In this document: in pieces, positions 18,508 to 28,788 of the stretch
Layout: every line of letters begins with the position of its first letter
Numbering within the stretch: position 1 is the stretch's first letter
Translations under genes and position numbers: made by a program
Assembly (NCBI RefSeq): GCF_000701365.1
Contig: NZ_JNIK01000016.1
Span: forward strand, 362,784 to 426,783
DNA: 64,000 nucleotides
Origin: Blastococcus sp. URHD0036
GTDB taxonomy: Bacteria; Actinomycetota; Actinomycetes; Mycobacteriales; Geodermatophilaceae
Direction of reading: 5' to 3'
Notes under the pieces: model-generated
What the model saw: the letters and a program-made list of their open reading frames with translations, nothing else
Told to the model about the DNA's origin: nothing
The model's database searches: none

Positions 18508-19781
18508 CCACCGGCACCGGTCCAGCCCTGGAATGGCAGCCGCCCGGGCCGGCAGGCGCGCTGGAGACGGTGCGTCGGGCCCGCGCCTGGCTCAGCCGCG
18601 CCGCGGAGCCGGGCAGCGTCGTCTTCTGGGCGTTCGTCGAGCAGGCCGGGCCCGTGGACGCCGTGCGGATCCTGCGGGCGGGCCGGGCGCCGGAGGCGGT
18701 CCAGGCGCTGGTGGGCGCCCGCGCATCTCAGGACGCCAGCCTGGCCGACCTGCGCCGTGCCGAGCGATGCGGTGCCCGGTTGGTCGTCCCGGAGGACGAC
18801 GAGTGGCCGGCGGCCGCTCTGCACGCCCTCACCGTGGCCGTCGGAGGGGAGCCCGCCTCGCCGAAGGAGATGGGCGACCGGACGCAGGCGCCGGTCCCGC
18901 CGGTGGCCCTCTGGGTCCGTGGTCCCGGGAACCTGGCCGAGGTGGTGGACCGGTCGGTGGCCCTGGTCGGTGCGCGGGCGTCCACGGCCTACGGGGAGCA
19001 CGTGGCCGGCGACCTGGCCCACCGTCTGGGAGAGCGGGGCTGGACGGTGGTCTCCGGCGGTGCCTACGGCATCGACGCAGCCGCCCACCGGGGCGCGCTC
19101 GCCGCCGGAGCACCGACGGTCGCGGTGCTGGCCTGCGGCGTCGACCGGGTCTATCCCACCGGCAACGGTGCCCTGCTCGAGCGGATCGCCCAGGACGGGC
19201 TGGTGGTCAGCGAGTGGCCCCCGGGCGCGGCGCCGCACCGGCACCGCTTCCTGGTCCGCAACCGGCTGATCGCGGCGCTCACCCGCGGCACCGTGGTCGT
19301 CGAGGCGGCGGCCCGGTCGGGTGCCCGGGCGACCGCGCGCCGGGCCGCCCGGCTGGGGCGGCCGGTCATGGCGGTCCCGGGACCGGTCACCTCCGCGATG
19401 TCGGTGGGCTGCCACGAGCTCGTGCGTGACCGGGAGCTCGGTGCGGTGCTCGTGTCCAGCGCCGCGCACGTCATCGAGGAGGTGGGCCGGCTGGGGGACG
19501 ACCTGGCGCCCACGCCGGAGCGGGCGACCGAGCTGCGCGACGACCTCTCCGACGTGGCCCGGCGGGTGCTCGACGCGTGCCCGGTACGCCGGGGTGTCAC
19601 CCCCGAACGACTGGCGGCCGTGGCCGGGTGCGGAGTGGTCGAGGTCCTGCAGGTCCTCCCTGCGCTGGAGATCGCGGGCCTCGTGCAGTGGACCGGGTCC
19701 GGCTGGCGGCTGGCCCCACCGTCAGTCGGCGCGGACCGCGACGACGAAGGGCCCGACGTCCTCGGTGCGGAAGGCGGGTGA
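18504..19781 (+). CDS. dprA: DNA processing protein DprA
   Basis: 425 residues. The Rossmann-like domain starts near residue 150 (SVALVGARASTAYG) and includes TVVSGGAYGIDAAAHRGAL, the single-stranded DNA-binding fold. A winged helix follows from about 350 (DACPVRRGVTPERLAAVAG). DprA protects incoming ssDNA and loads RecA. The family normally ends near WRLAP. Here 19 further residues run antisense into the end of the aftA-like gene (60-base overlap), which looks like loss of an earlier stop codon. Confidence 0.94.
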   Translation: MTTGTGPALEWQPPGPAGALETVRRARAWLSRAAEPGSVVFWAFVEQAGPVDAVRILRAGRAPEAVQALVGARASQDASLADLRRAERCGARLVVPEDDEWPAAALHALTVAVGGEPASPKEMGDRTQAPVPPVALWVRGPGNLAEVVDRSVALVGARASTAYGEHVAGDLAHRLGERGWTVVSGGAYGIDAAAHRGALAAGAPTVAVLACGVDRVYPTGNGALLERIAQDGLVVSEWPPGAAPHRHRFLVRNRLIAALTRGTVVVEAAARSGARATARRAARLGRPVMAVPGPVTSAMSVGCHELVRDRELGAVLVSSAAHVIEEVGRLGDDLAPTPERATELRDDLSDVARRVLDACPVRRGVTPERLAAVAGCGVVEVLQVLPALEIAGLVQWTGSGWRLAPPSVGADRDDEGPDVLGAEGG

Positions 19782-21671
19782 CGTGAACAGGTCGGGGTCG
19801 AACACCACGTCGGCGAAGGCGGTGTTCGGAGCCGCGGGGAAGGCGTCGGAGCCCAGCCGCAGGTGCAGGCCGTCGTCCTCGCGGCGGAGCACGAGGGCGT
19901 CGGGGGCCTTCCACGGGCAGTCGTCCAGCAGCCCCAGCAGCTCCGACTGCGTACTGCTGGCGGCGAGACGGTGGATGTAGTCGGCGCGCGCCTCGTAGTC
20001 GGCCAGGGGATTGGCGTAGTGCGGGATCATGCTCTGGAATCCGCGGTAGGCATGCACCGACAGCAGCGTGTAGTCGGTGCTCAGCACGATCGCGCGGTCC
20101 TCGGCCAGACCGGTCAGGTCGTCGATCGAGGTGGCCAGCGCGTCGTTCCAGCCCTCCTCCCGGTCGGGGTCCACCTCGCCGCGCGCGTTCCGGCCGCTCG
20201 GGTACGGGGTGGCGTAGGCCCGGTCGATCCGGTCGTCCAGGTCGTGCACCCGTGCGTCCACCACCTGCGTGAGGGCCAGGGCGGCGAGCAGGACGGCGGC
20301 CACCGCCAGGCGGCGCGGCTGCCACGAGCGTCCCGAGAGGACCGACCGGGCCCGCGGCAGCAGTTCGGCGAGCGCCAGGACACCGGCGGTGGCCAGCACG
20401 AGGACGAGCAGGTTCTGGAAGCGGAACGCCAGGAGCGTCGTGCCGAAGGGCAGCGCCAGGGTGTTCGCCGCGTACCACCCGTAGGTGACGGCGGCGGTGA
20501 CCAGCAGTGCGAGCAGCACGTCCGGTCGCCGACCCCATGGCGTCACCAACCGGGCGAGCAGGGCCAGCAGTCCGACCCCGAGCAGGAGGTGCCACGGGTC
20601 GGCGCCCAGGACGGCGGGCAGTTCGGCCGAGATGTCCGGGAGGAACCGCGCGGCCACGTTGTCCCGGTTCCCGGACGACAGCGACGTCACCAGGAACGGC
20701 GCCCACACGACGAGGGCGAGGAGGACCGCCGGCACTGCCGCGACGACCAGGCAGCCGACCGCCCGCCGCAGTGCGCCCCGGCGGTCCTCGCGAGCGCCGG
20801 CGACGGCCACGCCCGCGAGCACGGTCACCAGGGCCGCACCGGCCAGACCGAACAGCGAGTACGTGGCCGCCGCGGCCCCCAGGAAGAGCCCGACGCAGAC
20901 GAGGGCCGCCCGGCGCGGGGCAGCAAACGTCACCTGGCGCCAGAAGACGACGGCGACAGCGGGCAGCAGCGCGGCCACCGGCCACGAGTAGGGCTCCGTC
21001 GCCGAGAGGGACACGCTGGTCACCAGGGTCACCACCGCGACCCCGATGGCGGTCCGCCAGCCGACGAGGCGGGACCACACGACCCACACCAGCGCCGGGG
21101 TCGTGCCCACGGTGGTGAGCGCCACGGGCTTGAACGCCGCCCATCCGGGTGTGCCCGTCAGGTCCGCGATCCGCCCGGCCACCCAGAACCAGGCCGCCGG
21201 GTAGAACGACGGCAGGTCGGCGTAGTTCATGTCCGCCAGCGCCGGGCTGTCGGTCATGCGGGTCAGGTACTGGGTGCGGAACTGCTGGTCGGCCCACAGC
21301 CCGCCGAAGTAGTACGACGTCCCGTGCAGCGGCCAGGCCAGGACCGACGTGGCCGTCGCCGTCAGGAGCGCCACGATCAGCCCGGCGCGCAGCCAGGACG
21401 GCATCCGCCGCGAGAGCACCACCGCCGCGAGTCCGGCGCAGGCGACCACGAGCGTCCAGGTGGTGACCGCCGCCGGCACATAGGTGTCGGCCGGCAGGTC
21501 GACGGCGGTGATCGCCCACTGGACGGCCAGGCTGACCGCCAGGGCCAGGACCGCGAGCCCGGCCACCGACCCGGCGGAGAGACCGCGACCGGGGCCCACG
21601 GGCTCCGGTCCGGTGCCTCCGGCCCCGACCGGTGGCGATCCGACGCCCCGGGTCCGCAGGTCCTGCGCCAC
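19722..21671 (-). CDS. AftA-like galactan arabinofuranosyltransferase (GT-C)
   Basis: 649 residues with an N-terminal half of about a dozen membrane helices and a ~180-residue extracytoplasmic C-terminus. The segment YFGGLWADQQFRTQYLTRMTDS and the following DLPSFYPAAWFWVAGR strongly resemble AftA, which adds the first arabinofuranose from decaprenyl-phosphoarabinose to cell-wall galactan (I quote the first segment only as YFGGLWADQQFR and QYLTRMTDS for certainty). Asp38 in AITAVDLPAD could be the GT-C catalytic acid. GTG start with GGAAGGA seven bases upstream. It lies outside the usual arabinogalactan cluster, convergent with dprA. Confidence 0.8.
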   Translation of the reverse strand: MAQDLRTRGVGSPPVGAGGTGPEPVGPGRGLSAGSVAGLAVLALAVSLAVQWAITAVDLPADTYVPAAVTTWTLVVACAGLAAVVLSRRMPSWLRAGLIVALLTATATSVLAWPLHGTSYYFGGLWADQQFRTQYLTRMTDSPALADMNYADLPSFYPAAWFWVAGRIADLTGTPGWAAFKPVALTTVGTTPALVWVVWSRLVGWRTAIGVAVVTLVTSVSLSATEPYSWPVAALLPAVAVVFWRQVTFAAPRRAALVCVGLFLGAAAATYSLFGLAGAALVTVLAGVAVAGAREDRRGALRRAVGCLVVAAVPAVLLALVVWAPFLVTSLSSGNRDNVAARFLPDISAELPAVLGADPWHLLLGVGLLALLARLVTPWGRRPDVLLALLVTAAVTYGWYAANTLALPFGTTLLAFRFQNLLVLVLATAGVLALAELLPRARSVLSGRSWQPRRLAVAAVLLAALALTQVVDARVHDLDDRIDRAYATPYPSGRNARGEVDPDREEGWNDALATSIDDLTGLAEDRAIVLSTDYTLLSVHAYRGFQSMIPHYANPLADYEARADYIHRLAASSTQSELLGLLDDCPWKAPDALVLRREDDGLHLRLGSDAFPAAPNTAFADVVFDPDLFTSPAFRTEDVGPFVVAVRAD

Positions 21672-21797
21672 GGTGAGTTCCTTCCGCCGCCGGTGACGGC
21701 GCCCTGGTCCTCAGAACCGCCCCGCGGTCCAGTCAACCCCGCCCGCCTGGGAGCCGCAGGGCCCCGCCGGCCACCGGGACGACGCCCGGGCGCCGGG

Positions 21798-22604
21798 TCA
21801 GCCCCGCGGTGCGAAGGTGATGACCTCCTGCGCGAAGGAGGCCACGACGGCCCCGTCGCGGGTGCGGACCGTGCCGCGCACCAGGCCGCGGTCGCCGCAG
21901 ATCCTCGTCGGCTCGGCGGAGTAGAGCAGCCATGCGCCGGCGTCGACCGGCCCGTGGAACCACAGGGTGTGGTCCAACGTCACCCCGCGGGTCTCCGGGG
22001 GCGGGGGTGGGCCGGGCACCTGAGCCGCGGCGAACACCATGTAGTCGGACACGAACGCCACGACGGCGGCGTGCAGGCCGGGGTCGTCGCCGGACAGCGG
22101 CAGGTGGGGGCGCACCCAGTACGGGTGCAGCGGGGCGTAGATGTCGGCTCCGGCGTCGACCCGGTGCGCTCCGGCGGGGCGGAACTCGAACGGGTCCATG
22201 CCCATCAGCCGCACCTCGTCCGGGCCGATCTCCTCCGGTGCGGTGGGCATCGGCGGCAGCGGTGCCGACCAGTCCGGGCCCGCGCCGCCGGAGCGGAACG
22301 AGGCGGTCAGGAGCAGGGGTGTCTGCCCGCCCTGCTCCACGGTGACCAGGCGGGTGGCGCTGGACCGGCCGTCGCGGACCGCGCGGACCCCGAGCTGCAG
22401 GGGGCTGCCGAGCTCCCCGCCGGAGGGGAACACGGCGTGCACCGAGTGGGGGAGCAGCCCCGTGGTGACGGTCCGCGCGGCCGCCCGCACCGCCAGCCCG
22501 AGGGTGTACCCGCCGTACAGGTGGCCCTCGACGAGTGGCTCGTTCTCGAACGCGTCGTCCCCCCGGGGGTGCAGACGGAGCAGCGCGTCGAAGTCGTGTG
22601 CCAT
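21798..22604 (-). CDS. Acyl-CoA thioesterase, TesB/thioesterase II-like double hotdog
   Basis: 268 residues forming two hotdog halves: [17 protein letters not shown] and [11 protein letters not shown] in the first, [11 protein letters not shown] and [21 protein letters not shown] in the second. The last segment is typical of TesB-like thioesterases that hydrolyse acyl-CoA to free acid and CoA. Whether this is a true TesB or an actinobacterial TesB-like relative cannot be told. No membrane segments. Divergent from xerC; the start is ATG with no good ribosome site. Confidence 0.84.
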   Translation of the reverse strand: MAHDFDALLRLHPRGDDAFENEPLVEGHLYGGYTLGLAVRAAARTVTTGLLPHSVHAVFPSGGELGSPLQLGVRAVRDGRSSATRLVTVEQGGQTPLLLTASFRSGGAGPDWSAPLPPMPTAPEEIGPDEVRLMGMDPFEFRPAGAHRVDAGADIYAPLHPYWVRPHLPLSGDDPGLHAAVVAFVSDYMVFAAAQVPGPPPPPETRGVTLDHTLWFHGPVDAGAWLLYSAEPTRICGDRGLVRGTVRTRDGAVVASFAQEVITFAPRG

Positions 22605-22699
22605 ACCGGATCACTACCACCGCGGGAGGGGCGCTCTGCGGCCGCGGCGCCGCGGCGCGCCCGCTTGACCGGCCGACGCCCCCGACGGACTGTTCCTCC

Positions 22700-23635
22700 G
22701 TGTCCGCCTCGACAGCCCAGGTGCGTGGGGGGCTGCCGCCCGCTCTGGCCGCGGTCGTGGACGACTACGAGGAGCACCTGCGCGGCGCGCGGGAACTCTC
22801 CGACCACACCGTGCGCGCCTACGTCACCGACACCGTCTCCCTGCTCGACCACCTGGCCCGTCGCAGCGGCACCCGGGCCGACGACCTCGACCTGGCCGCC
22901 CTGCGCAGCTGGCTGGCCAAGGGGCGCACCACCGGCGACGGCCGGGCCACGACCGCCCGCCGCGCCGCGTCGGCCCGGTCGTTCACGGCCTGGCTGCGCC
23001 GGACCGGGCTGACACCCGAGGACGTCGGCCTGCGGCTGGTCAGCCCGAAGGCGCACCGCACCCTCCCCGAGGTGCTGGCGCCGGCGCAGGCGCGGGCCGT
23101 CGTGGAGTCGACCGCCGGGGCGGAGGAACCCGTCGGCCTCCGTGACGCGCTGGTGCTCGAGCTCCTCTACGCCAGCGGCATCCGCGTCAGCGAGCTGGTC
23201 GGCCTCGACGTCGACGACGTCGACCGCGGCCGGCACCTGCTGCGCGTGCTGGGGAAGGGCCGCAAGGAGCGCAGCGTCCCCTACGGGCTGCCGGCCGAGC
23301 GCGCACTGGACGCCTGGTTGACCCGGGGCCGGCCGGCGCTGGCCACCGATCGCTCCGGCCCGGCTCTGCTGCTGGGTGCGCGCGGCGGCCGGCTGGACGC
23401 CCGGGAGGCGCGGCGCACCGTCCACACCGCGGTCGCCGCGACGCCCGGCGCGCCCGACATCGGGCCGCACGGCCTGCGGCACTCGGCGGCCACGCACGTG
23501 CTCGAGGGCGGTGCCGACCTGCGCTCGGTCCAGGAGCTCCTGGGCCACGCCAGCCTCGCCACCACGCAGATCTACACCCATGTGACGGTCGAACGGCTCC
23601 GCGCCGTCCACGCGCAGGCCCATCCGCGCGCGTGA
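22700..23635 (+). CDS. xerC: Tyrosine recombinase XerC
   Basis: 311 residues from GTG 22700, where the N-terminal SAM-like domain begins ([22 protein letters not shown]). All catalytic residues are present: Arg162, Lys186, His257, Arg260, His283 and nucleophile Tyr292. The length and [20 protein letters not shown] match housekeeping XerC, which with XerD resolves chromosome dimers at dif, not a phage integrase. It has the same location as Rv2894c in M. tuberculosis. Confidence 0.94.
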   Translation: MSASTAQVRGGLPPALAAVVDDYEEHLRGARELSDHTVRAYVTDTVSLLDHLARRSGTRADDLDLAALRSWLAKGRTTGDGRATTARRAASARSFTAWLRRTGLTPEDVGLRLVSPKAHRTLPEVLAPAQARAVVESTAGAEEPVGLRDALVLELLYASGIRVSELVGLDVDDVDRGRHLLRVLGKGRKERSVPYGLPAERALDAWLTRGRPALATDRSGPALLLGARGGRLDAREARRTVHTAVAATPGAPDIGPHGLRHSAATHVLEGGADLRSVQELLGHASLATTQIYTHVTVERLRAVHAQAHPRA

Positions 23636-23649
23636 ACCTCCCGGCGGCT

Positions 23650-23657
23650 GCCGATAC
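23650..23657 (+). promoter_or_regulatory. WhiG/FliA-type -10 element upstream of whiG
   Basis: GCCGATAC matches seven of eight bases of the GCCGATAA -10 element known for sigma-28/WhiG promoters. It lies 64 bases before the whiG GTG. The -35 is imperfect: TGAA at 23633-23636 instead of TAAA, with 13 rather than 15 bases between. It also contains TACCGT, a possible housekeeping -10. Confidence 0.4.
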
Positions 23658-23721
23658 CGTGAGCGCAACGCATCCACGGGGCCGTCCACTCGGCCCCACC
23701 AGCGAGCGGGGGAGTTCCACC

Positions 23722-24522
23722 GTGCCCGAGGCGACGATCGACGCGCTCGACGAGTCGAACGAGGACACCGATGCCGCGATCGCGGCGCTGTGGCGGGACT
23801 ACGTCGCCGACCGGGACCCGGCGCTCCGGGACCGGCTGATCCTCCACTACGCGCCGCTGGTGAAGTACGTCGCCGGCCGCGTCGGTTCGGGGCTGCCCGC
23901 GCACGTGGAGCAGGCCGACCTGGCCTCCTACGGCACCTTCGGGCTGATCGACGCGATCACCCGCTACCAGCCCTCGCGCGAGGTGAAGTTCGAGAGCTAT
24001 GCGATGGCCCGCATCCGCGGCGCCATCATCGACGAGCTCCGCACCACCGACTGGATCCCACGGTCGGTCCGCAGCAAGGCCCGCCAGTTCGAGCGGACCG
24101 TCGCCGACCTCGAGAGCAGGCTGCAGCGCAGCCCCACCGACGAGGAGGTGGCCGCCGAGATGGAGATGGACGTCGAGGACGTCCGCAAGTTCCTCGGCCA
24201 GCTCTCGCTGGTGAACGTGGTCGCCCTCGACGAGCTGCTCACCGACGACGACGGCGGCGCCCCGCGGCTGGTCGACACCCTCAAGGACAACACCGCACTC
24301 GACCCGCAGGCGATGGCCGAGCACGGCGAGGCCCGTCAGCTCCTGGCCCGCGCGGTCGAGCAGCTGCCCGAGCGGGAGAAGGTCGTGGTCAGCCTCTACT
24401 ACTTCGAGGGGCTCACCCTCGCCGACATCGGCCGGGTCCTGGGCGTGACCGAGAGCCGGATCTGCCAGCTGCACACCAAGGCCGTCCTGCACCTGCGCAC
24501 CAAGCTCGCCGACATCGCCTGA
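23722..24522 (+). CDS. whiG: WhiG/FliA family RNA polymerase sigma factor
   Basis: 266 residues from GTG 23722 (GGGGGAG upstream); a GTG at 23632 would add 30 unconserved residues. Regions 2, 3 and 4 are complete: [32 protein letters not shown] and [18 protein letters not shown] (region 2), [12 protein letters not shown] (region 3), and [23 protein letters not shown] (region 4). It belongs to the WhiG/FliA group that controls sporulation in Streptomyces and flagella elsewhere. In Streptomyces whiG is also just upstream of rpsB. An upstream GCCGATAC suggests autoregulation. Confidence 0.94.
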   Translation: MPEATIDALDESNEDTDAAIAALWRDYVADRDPALRDRLILHYAPLVKYVAGRVGSGLPAHVEQADLASYGTFGLIDAITRYQPSREVKFESYAMARIRGAIIDELRTTDWIPRSVRSKARQFERTVADLESRLQRSPTDEEVAAEMEMDVEDVRKFLGQLSLVNVVALDELLTDDDGGAPRLVDTLKDNTALDPQAMAEHGEARQLLARAVEQLPEREKVVVSLYYFEGLTLADIGRVLGVTESRICQLHTKAVLHLRTKLADIA

Positions 24523-24553
24523 CGGCCGGGGGTCCGTCCCGGTCGACCCGGCG

Positions 24554-25081
24554 TCAGGGCGTGTGCTCGGCGATGTACTCCTCGGGGTCCTTGTCGTAGG
24601 TGATGCCCGCACCGCTGTCATGGGCGTACCGCCAGTCCAGCCAGCGCAGCGCGAGCTCGGCCCGGAGTGCGTCGGAGGCGTTGCGGCGGAAGTCCGGCAG
24701 TGCGTCGTGCTCCTCCTCGGCGAGGTGGTCGTCGTTCTCCTCCCGGGCCCGGCGGACCGCTTCCCACCAGTCGTCGGTGCCCGCCTCGTGCCGGCGGGCC
24801 TCGGCGACGGCGTCCCGGATCTTGTTGTGGTCCCCGATCGCGTCGTCGGTCTCGTCGACGGCGTCGCCCTCGGTGGAGTCGTCGTCCCCGGAGTCGCCCA
24901 CCCGCAGCAGCGACGGGTAGAACACCTCCTCCTCGCAGGCGGCGTGCACGTCGAGCATCCGTGCGAGGCCCTTCCACACCACCGCCAGCGCCCGGGGGTC
25001 GTCGTGGCAGTCGTCGAGCAGCGCGAACTGCCGGCGCACGGTGGCGTGGTCCTCGAGGACGAGGTCGGTGACGTCGAGCAC
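24554..25081 (-). CDS. Hemerythrin HHE domain protein
   Basis: 175 residues. A four-helix hemerythrin fold is predicted. Iron ligands are visible: EDHATVRRQF (His), DVHAACEEEVFYPSLL (HxxxE), GDHNKIRD (His) and DDHLAEEEHDALP (HxxxE). Such proteins bind a di-iron centre and sense or bind O2, NO or reactive species. Highly acidic (DDDSTEGDAVDETDD), no export signal. GTG start with GGAG six bases upstream. Convergent with whiG and followed upstream by the M23 gene on the same strand. Confidence 0.88.
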   Translation of the reverse strand: MLDVTDLVLEDHATVRRQFALLDDCHDDPRALAVVWKGLARMLDVHAACEEEVFYPSLLRVGDSGDDDSTEGDAVDETDDAIGDHNKIRDAVAEARRHEAGTDDWWEAVRRAREENDDHLAEEEHDALPDFRRNASDALRAELALRWLDWRYAHDSGAGITYDKDPEEYIAEHTP

Positions 25082-25166
25082 GGGATCTCCAGGGGCTGGG
25101 AGAGGGGTGGACCCGGCGCCTGCCCCGGGCCGGTCCCCGCGAAACGGCCCGGAGGTGCAGCCGCCC

Positions 25167-25661
25167 TCAGCCCGGCGGCAGCAGACGCACCCGCGGCGGA
25201 CGGAGCAGCAGCAGCGGGTCCAGGTACGTCTCGCCCCGGCGCAGCCCCCAGTGCAGGCAGGCCTCCGCCGGGCACCCCTCGTGGCCGGGGGCCAGCACGC
25301 CGATCGGAGAGCCCCGGGCCACCGCCTGACCCGCACCGACCGTGGGGTCGACCGGCTCGTACGTCGTCCGCAGGCCCCCGGGGTGGTCGATGCTGACCAC
25401 CGGCCGGCCGGCGACCGGCCCGGCGAACACGACGACGCCGTCGCCGGCGGCCAGCACCGCCGCACCGGGAGCGCCCGCGAGATCCGCACCGCGGTGCCCG
25501 GGCCCGTAGGGCGACGCCGGCGCCTCGAACGGTCGGGTCACCTCGAGGCCCGGCAGTGGAGCGGTCCACAGCGGCCCCGGGGCCAGGGGTTCCGCGACCG
25601 CCGCCGCGGGCGCCACCAGGGAGGCGGCCAGGAGCAGGACGGAGAGCAGGCGGGCGCGCAT
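25167..25661 (-). CDS. Secreted M23 (LytM-like) peptidase
   Basis: 164 residues. An N-terminal signal peptide ([20 protein letters not shown]) is followed by a single compact LytM domain. GHRGADLAG carries the HxxxD zinc ligands. The usual HxH is read as ACLHWGL, so Cys replaces the first His while the zinc-ligand His is kept; this variant is common in the actinobacterial gene at this locus (Rv2891 in M. tuberculosis). It may be a peptidoglycan endopeptidase or a non-catalytic activator. Divergent from rpsB. Confidence 0.86.
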   Translation of the reverse strand: MRARLLSVLLLAASLVAPAAAVAEPLAPGPLWTAPLPGLEVTRPFEAPASPYGPGHRGADLAGAPGAAVLAAGDGVVVFAGPVAGRPVVSIDHPGGLRTTYEPVDPTVGAGQAVARGSPIGVLAPGHEGCPAEACLHWGLRRGETYLDPLLLLRPPRVRLLPPG

Positions 25662-25978
25662 GGCACCGACCCTGGGCGGGGGAGCGGCCGTGGGCTGCCC
25701 GGGATCGGCGGCTGTGGACAGGGCCGGGGCCGGTGGACAGCGGCGGGAGAGGCGCGCCCGACGGCGGGTATGCTGACCGGTGCGGCCCACCCCGGTGGGT
25801 CGACTTCGCGCGTCCTCGTACCCCGCCGCTGTCCAGCGGGGTGGTCGCCACCTCGGTCCCCGTGGGTCTCCCGCGGGGTGGTGTGGCGCTCCGGACGCCA
25901 GGGCGGCGCACCACCCGGTGCCCGCGACAACCGAGACGCGCGGCCGCCTGCGGTCGCGCGCGCCACAGAGAGACCACC
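25662..25978 (+). promoter_or_regulatory. rpsB promoter and ~200-base structured leader; divergent M23 promoter region
   Basis: TATGCT at 25769-25774 is a good -10 for rpsB; the -35 is weak. The transcript would begin near 25781 and fold at once: CCCACC-CC-GGTGGG (25786-25799), CCGCTG-TC-CAGCGG (25826-25839) and CCCCG.GGG/CCC.CGGGG (25858-25878). No gene lies in these 317 bases. The rpsB ribosome site is weak (AGAGAGA). An S2-responsive leader is possible. Confidence 0.5.
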
Positions 25979-26905
<927 letters not shown>

Positions 26906-26912
26906 TCCGCTC

Positions 26913-26944
26913 GGCGCCGTCCCCGGGCGACCGGGGACGGCGCC
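26913..26944 (+). terminator. Intercistronic 14-bp hairpin with GCGA loop between rpsB and tsf
   Basis: Arms 26913-26926 and 26931-26944 pair perfectly (14 bp) around the GNRA-type tetraloop GCGA. No T-run follows, and tsf starts 40 bases later with its own ribosome site. It probably acts as an attenuator or an mRNA-stabilising or processing stem. Confidence 0.65.
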
Positions 26945-26984
26945 GCTGCGTCCGCACCACCACCCAGACCTGAGGAAAAAGGAC

Positions 26985-27800
26985 ATGGCTGACTTCACCG
27001 CGGCCGACGTCAAGCGTCTCCGCGACGCCACCGGCGCCGGCATGATGGACTGCAAGAAGGCGCTCACCGAGGCCGACGGCGACTTCGACAAGGCCGTCGA
27101 GCTGCTGCGCATCAAGGGCGCCAAGGACGTCGGCAAGCGCCTCGAGCGCTCCACGACCAACGGCATCGTCGTCAGCAAGGACGGCGCCCTGCTCGAGATC
27201 GACTGCGAGACCGACTTCGTCGCCAAGAACGCGCAGTTCGTCGAGCTCGCCGAGCGGCTGCTCGACGTCGTCCTGGCCCAGAAGCCGGCCGACGTCGACG
27301 CGCTCCTCGCCGCCGACGTCGACGGCCAGACGGTCGCGTCGCTGATCGAGGCCGAGTCGGCCCGCATCGGCGAGAAGCTCGTCCTCTCGCGCTTCGCCGT
27401 CTTCGAGGGCACCACCGCCACCTACCTGCACAAGCGGGCCACCGACCTGCCCCCGGCGATCGGTGTCGCGGTGCAGTACAGCGGTGGCTCCGAGGAGGCC
27501 GCGCGCAGCCTGGCGATGCACATCGCCGCGGCCCGCCCGCGGTACCTCACCCGCGAGGAGGTGCCGGCCGAGGCGGTCGACACCGAGCGTCGCGTCGCCG
27601 AGCAGACGGCCAAGGAGGAGGGCAAGCCCGAGCAGGCGATCACCAAGATCGTCGAGGGTCGGGTCAACGCCTACTACAAGGACTTCGTCCTGCTCGAGCA
27701 GCCGTCGATCACCGAGCCCAAGCGCACGGTCAAGCAGATCGTCGACGAGGCGGGTCTGACCGTCGAGCGGTTCGTCCGCTTCGAGGTCGGCCAGGCCTGA
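26985..27800 (+). CDS. tsf: Translation elongation factor Ts
   Basis: 271 residues. The N-terminal module [20 protein letters not shown] and [10 protein letters not shown] contains the TDF-type contact segment CETDFVAKN. The C-terminal dimerisation region ends [14 protein letters not shown]-Ts exchanges GDP for GTP on EF-Tu. ATG with GAGGAAAAAGG seven bases upstream, one of the best ribosome sites here. Downstream of rpsB as in nearly all bacteria. Confidence 0.98.
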   Translation: MADFTAADVKRLRDATGAGMMDCKKALTEADGDFDKAVELLRIKGAKDVGKRLERSTTNGIVVSKDGALLEIDCETDFVAKNAQFVELAERLLDVVLAQKPADVDALLAADVDGQTVASLIEAESARIGEKLVLSRFAVFEGTTATYLHKRATDLPPAIGVAVQYSGGSEEAARSLAMHIAAARPRYLTREEVPAEAVDTERRVAEQTAKEEGKPEQAITKIVEGRVNAYYKDFVLLEQPSITEPKRTVKQIVDEAGLTVERFVRFEVGQA

Positions 27801-27817
27801 CGGCCCCGCTCCCCGTG

Positions 27818-27858
27818 ACCACCGGCCCCGTCCCCTCCGTGGGGGCGGGGCCGGTGGT
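27818..27858 (+). terminator. Terminator hairpin after tsf
   Basis: An 18-bp stem (arms 27818-27835 and 27841-27858, one G-T wobble) around a five-base loop lies 18 bases after the tsf stop. No T-run. It separates rpsB-tsf from pyrH-frr-cdsA. Confidence 0.75.
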
Positions 27859-27936
27859 GCGTCCGGGCCCGGCTGTGGGCCGCGGCCGCATCAGGCAGGA
27901 TCACCGCCGAACGACCGCCGACCGAGGGATGAGCAG

Positions 27937-28698
27937 TTGACCGACACCGTGTCCGCCCCCACCGCCTTCCAGCCCGCCGAGGGCACCGGCTACCAGCGGG
28001 TGCTGCTCAAGCTCTCGGGCGAGGCCTTCGGCGGCGGCAACGTCGGCGTGGACTCCGGCATCGTGCACAGCATCGCCCAGCAGCTGGCCGACGTCGTCCA
28101 CGGCGGCACCCAGGTCGCCGTCGTCGTCGGTGGGGGCAACTTCTTCCGCGGCGCCGAGCTGGCGCAGGCCGGCATGGACCGGCGGCACGCCGACTACATG
28201 GGCATGCTCGGCACGGTCATGAACGCCCTGGCGCTGCAGGCCTTCTGCGAGCAGGTGGGCCTGGAGACCCGGGTGCAGACGGCGATCACGATGGGCCAGG
28301 TCGCCGAGCCCTACATCCCGCGCAAGGCCGTCCGGCACCTGGAGAAGGGCCGCCTGGTCATCTTCGGCGCGGGCGCCGGCATGCCGTACTTCTCCACCGA
28401 CACCGTGGCCGCCCAGCGCGCGCTGGAGATCGGCTGCCAGGTGCTGCTCATGGCGAAGAACGGCGTGGACGGCGTCTACGACGACGACCCCCGGAAGAAC
28501 GCCGACGCGAAGCTCTACACCGACCTGGACTACGGCACCGTCCTGGCCGACGAGCTCAAGGTCGCCGACGCGACGGCGATCAGCCTGTCGATGGAGAACC
28601 GGATGCCGATCGTGGTGTTCAACCTGCTGCAGGACGGGAACATCGCGCGGGCGGTCGCAGGTGAGAGGATCGGGACGTTGATCAGCACGCCCGCCTGA
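27937..28698 (+). CDS. pyrH: UMP kinase
   Basis: 253 residues. Amino-acid-kinase fold: [45 protein letters not shown], and the nucleotide site [17 protein letters not shown]. It phosphorylates UMP to UDP in pyrimidine synthesis, as a hexamer controlled by GTP and UTP in studied homologues. The start is TTG 27937; a weak GAGGG lies upstream. frr and cdsA follow, as in Rv2883c-Rv2881c. Confidence 0.97.
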   Translation: MTDTVSAPTAFQPAEGTGYQRVLLKLSGEAFGGGNVGVDSGIVHSIAQQLADVVHGGTQVAVVVGGGNFFRGAELAQAGMDRRHADYMGMLGTVMNALALQAFCEQVGLETRVQTAITMGQVAEPYIPRKAVRHLEKGRLVIFGAGAGMPYFSTDTVAAQRALEIGCQVLLMAKNGVDGVYDDDPRKNADAKLYTDLDYGTVLADELKVADATAISLSMENRMPIVVFNLLQDGNIARAVAGERIGTLISTPA

Positions 28699-28788
28699 GC
28701 GATCGCGCTCGCACGAGGCGCTGACGGCACACCGGAGCACAGAGGAGAGGCGGCCCACCGAGGCGTCGCCCGCAGGAGGGACAGACCC

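Noticed and set aside
22700..23635. Tyrosine recombinase as a mobile-element integrase
   Set aside because: Length, motifs and location are those of housekeeping XerC; no att repeats or tRNA gene nearby.
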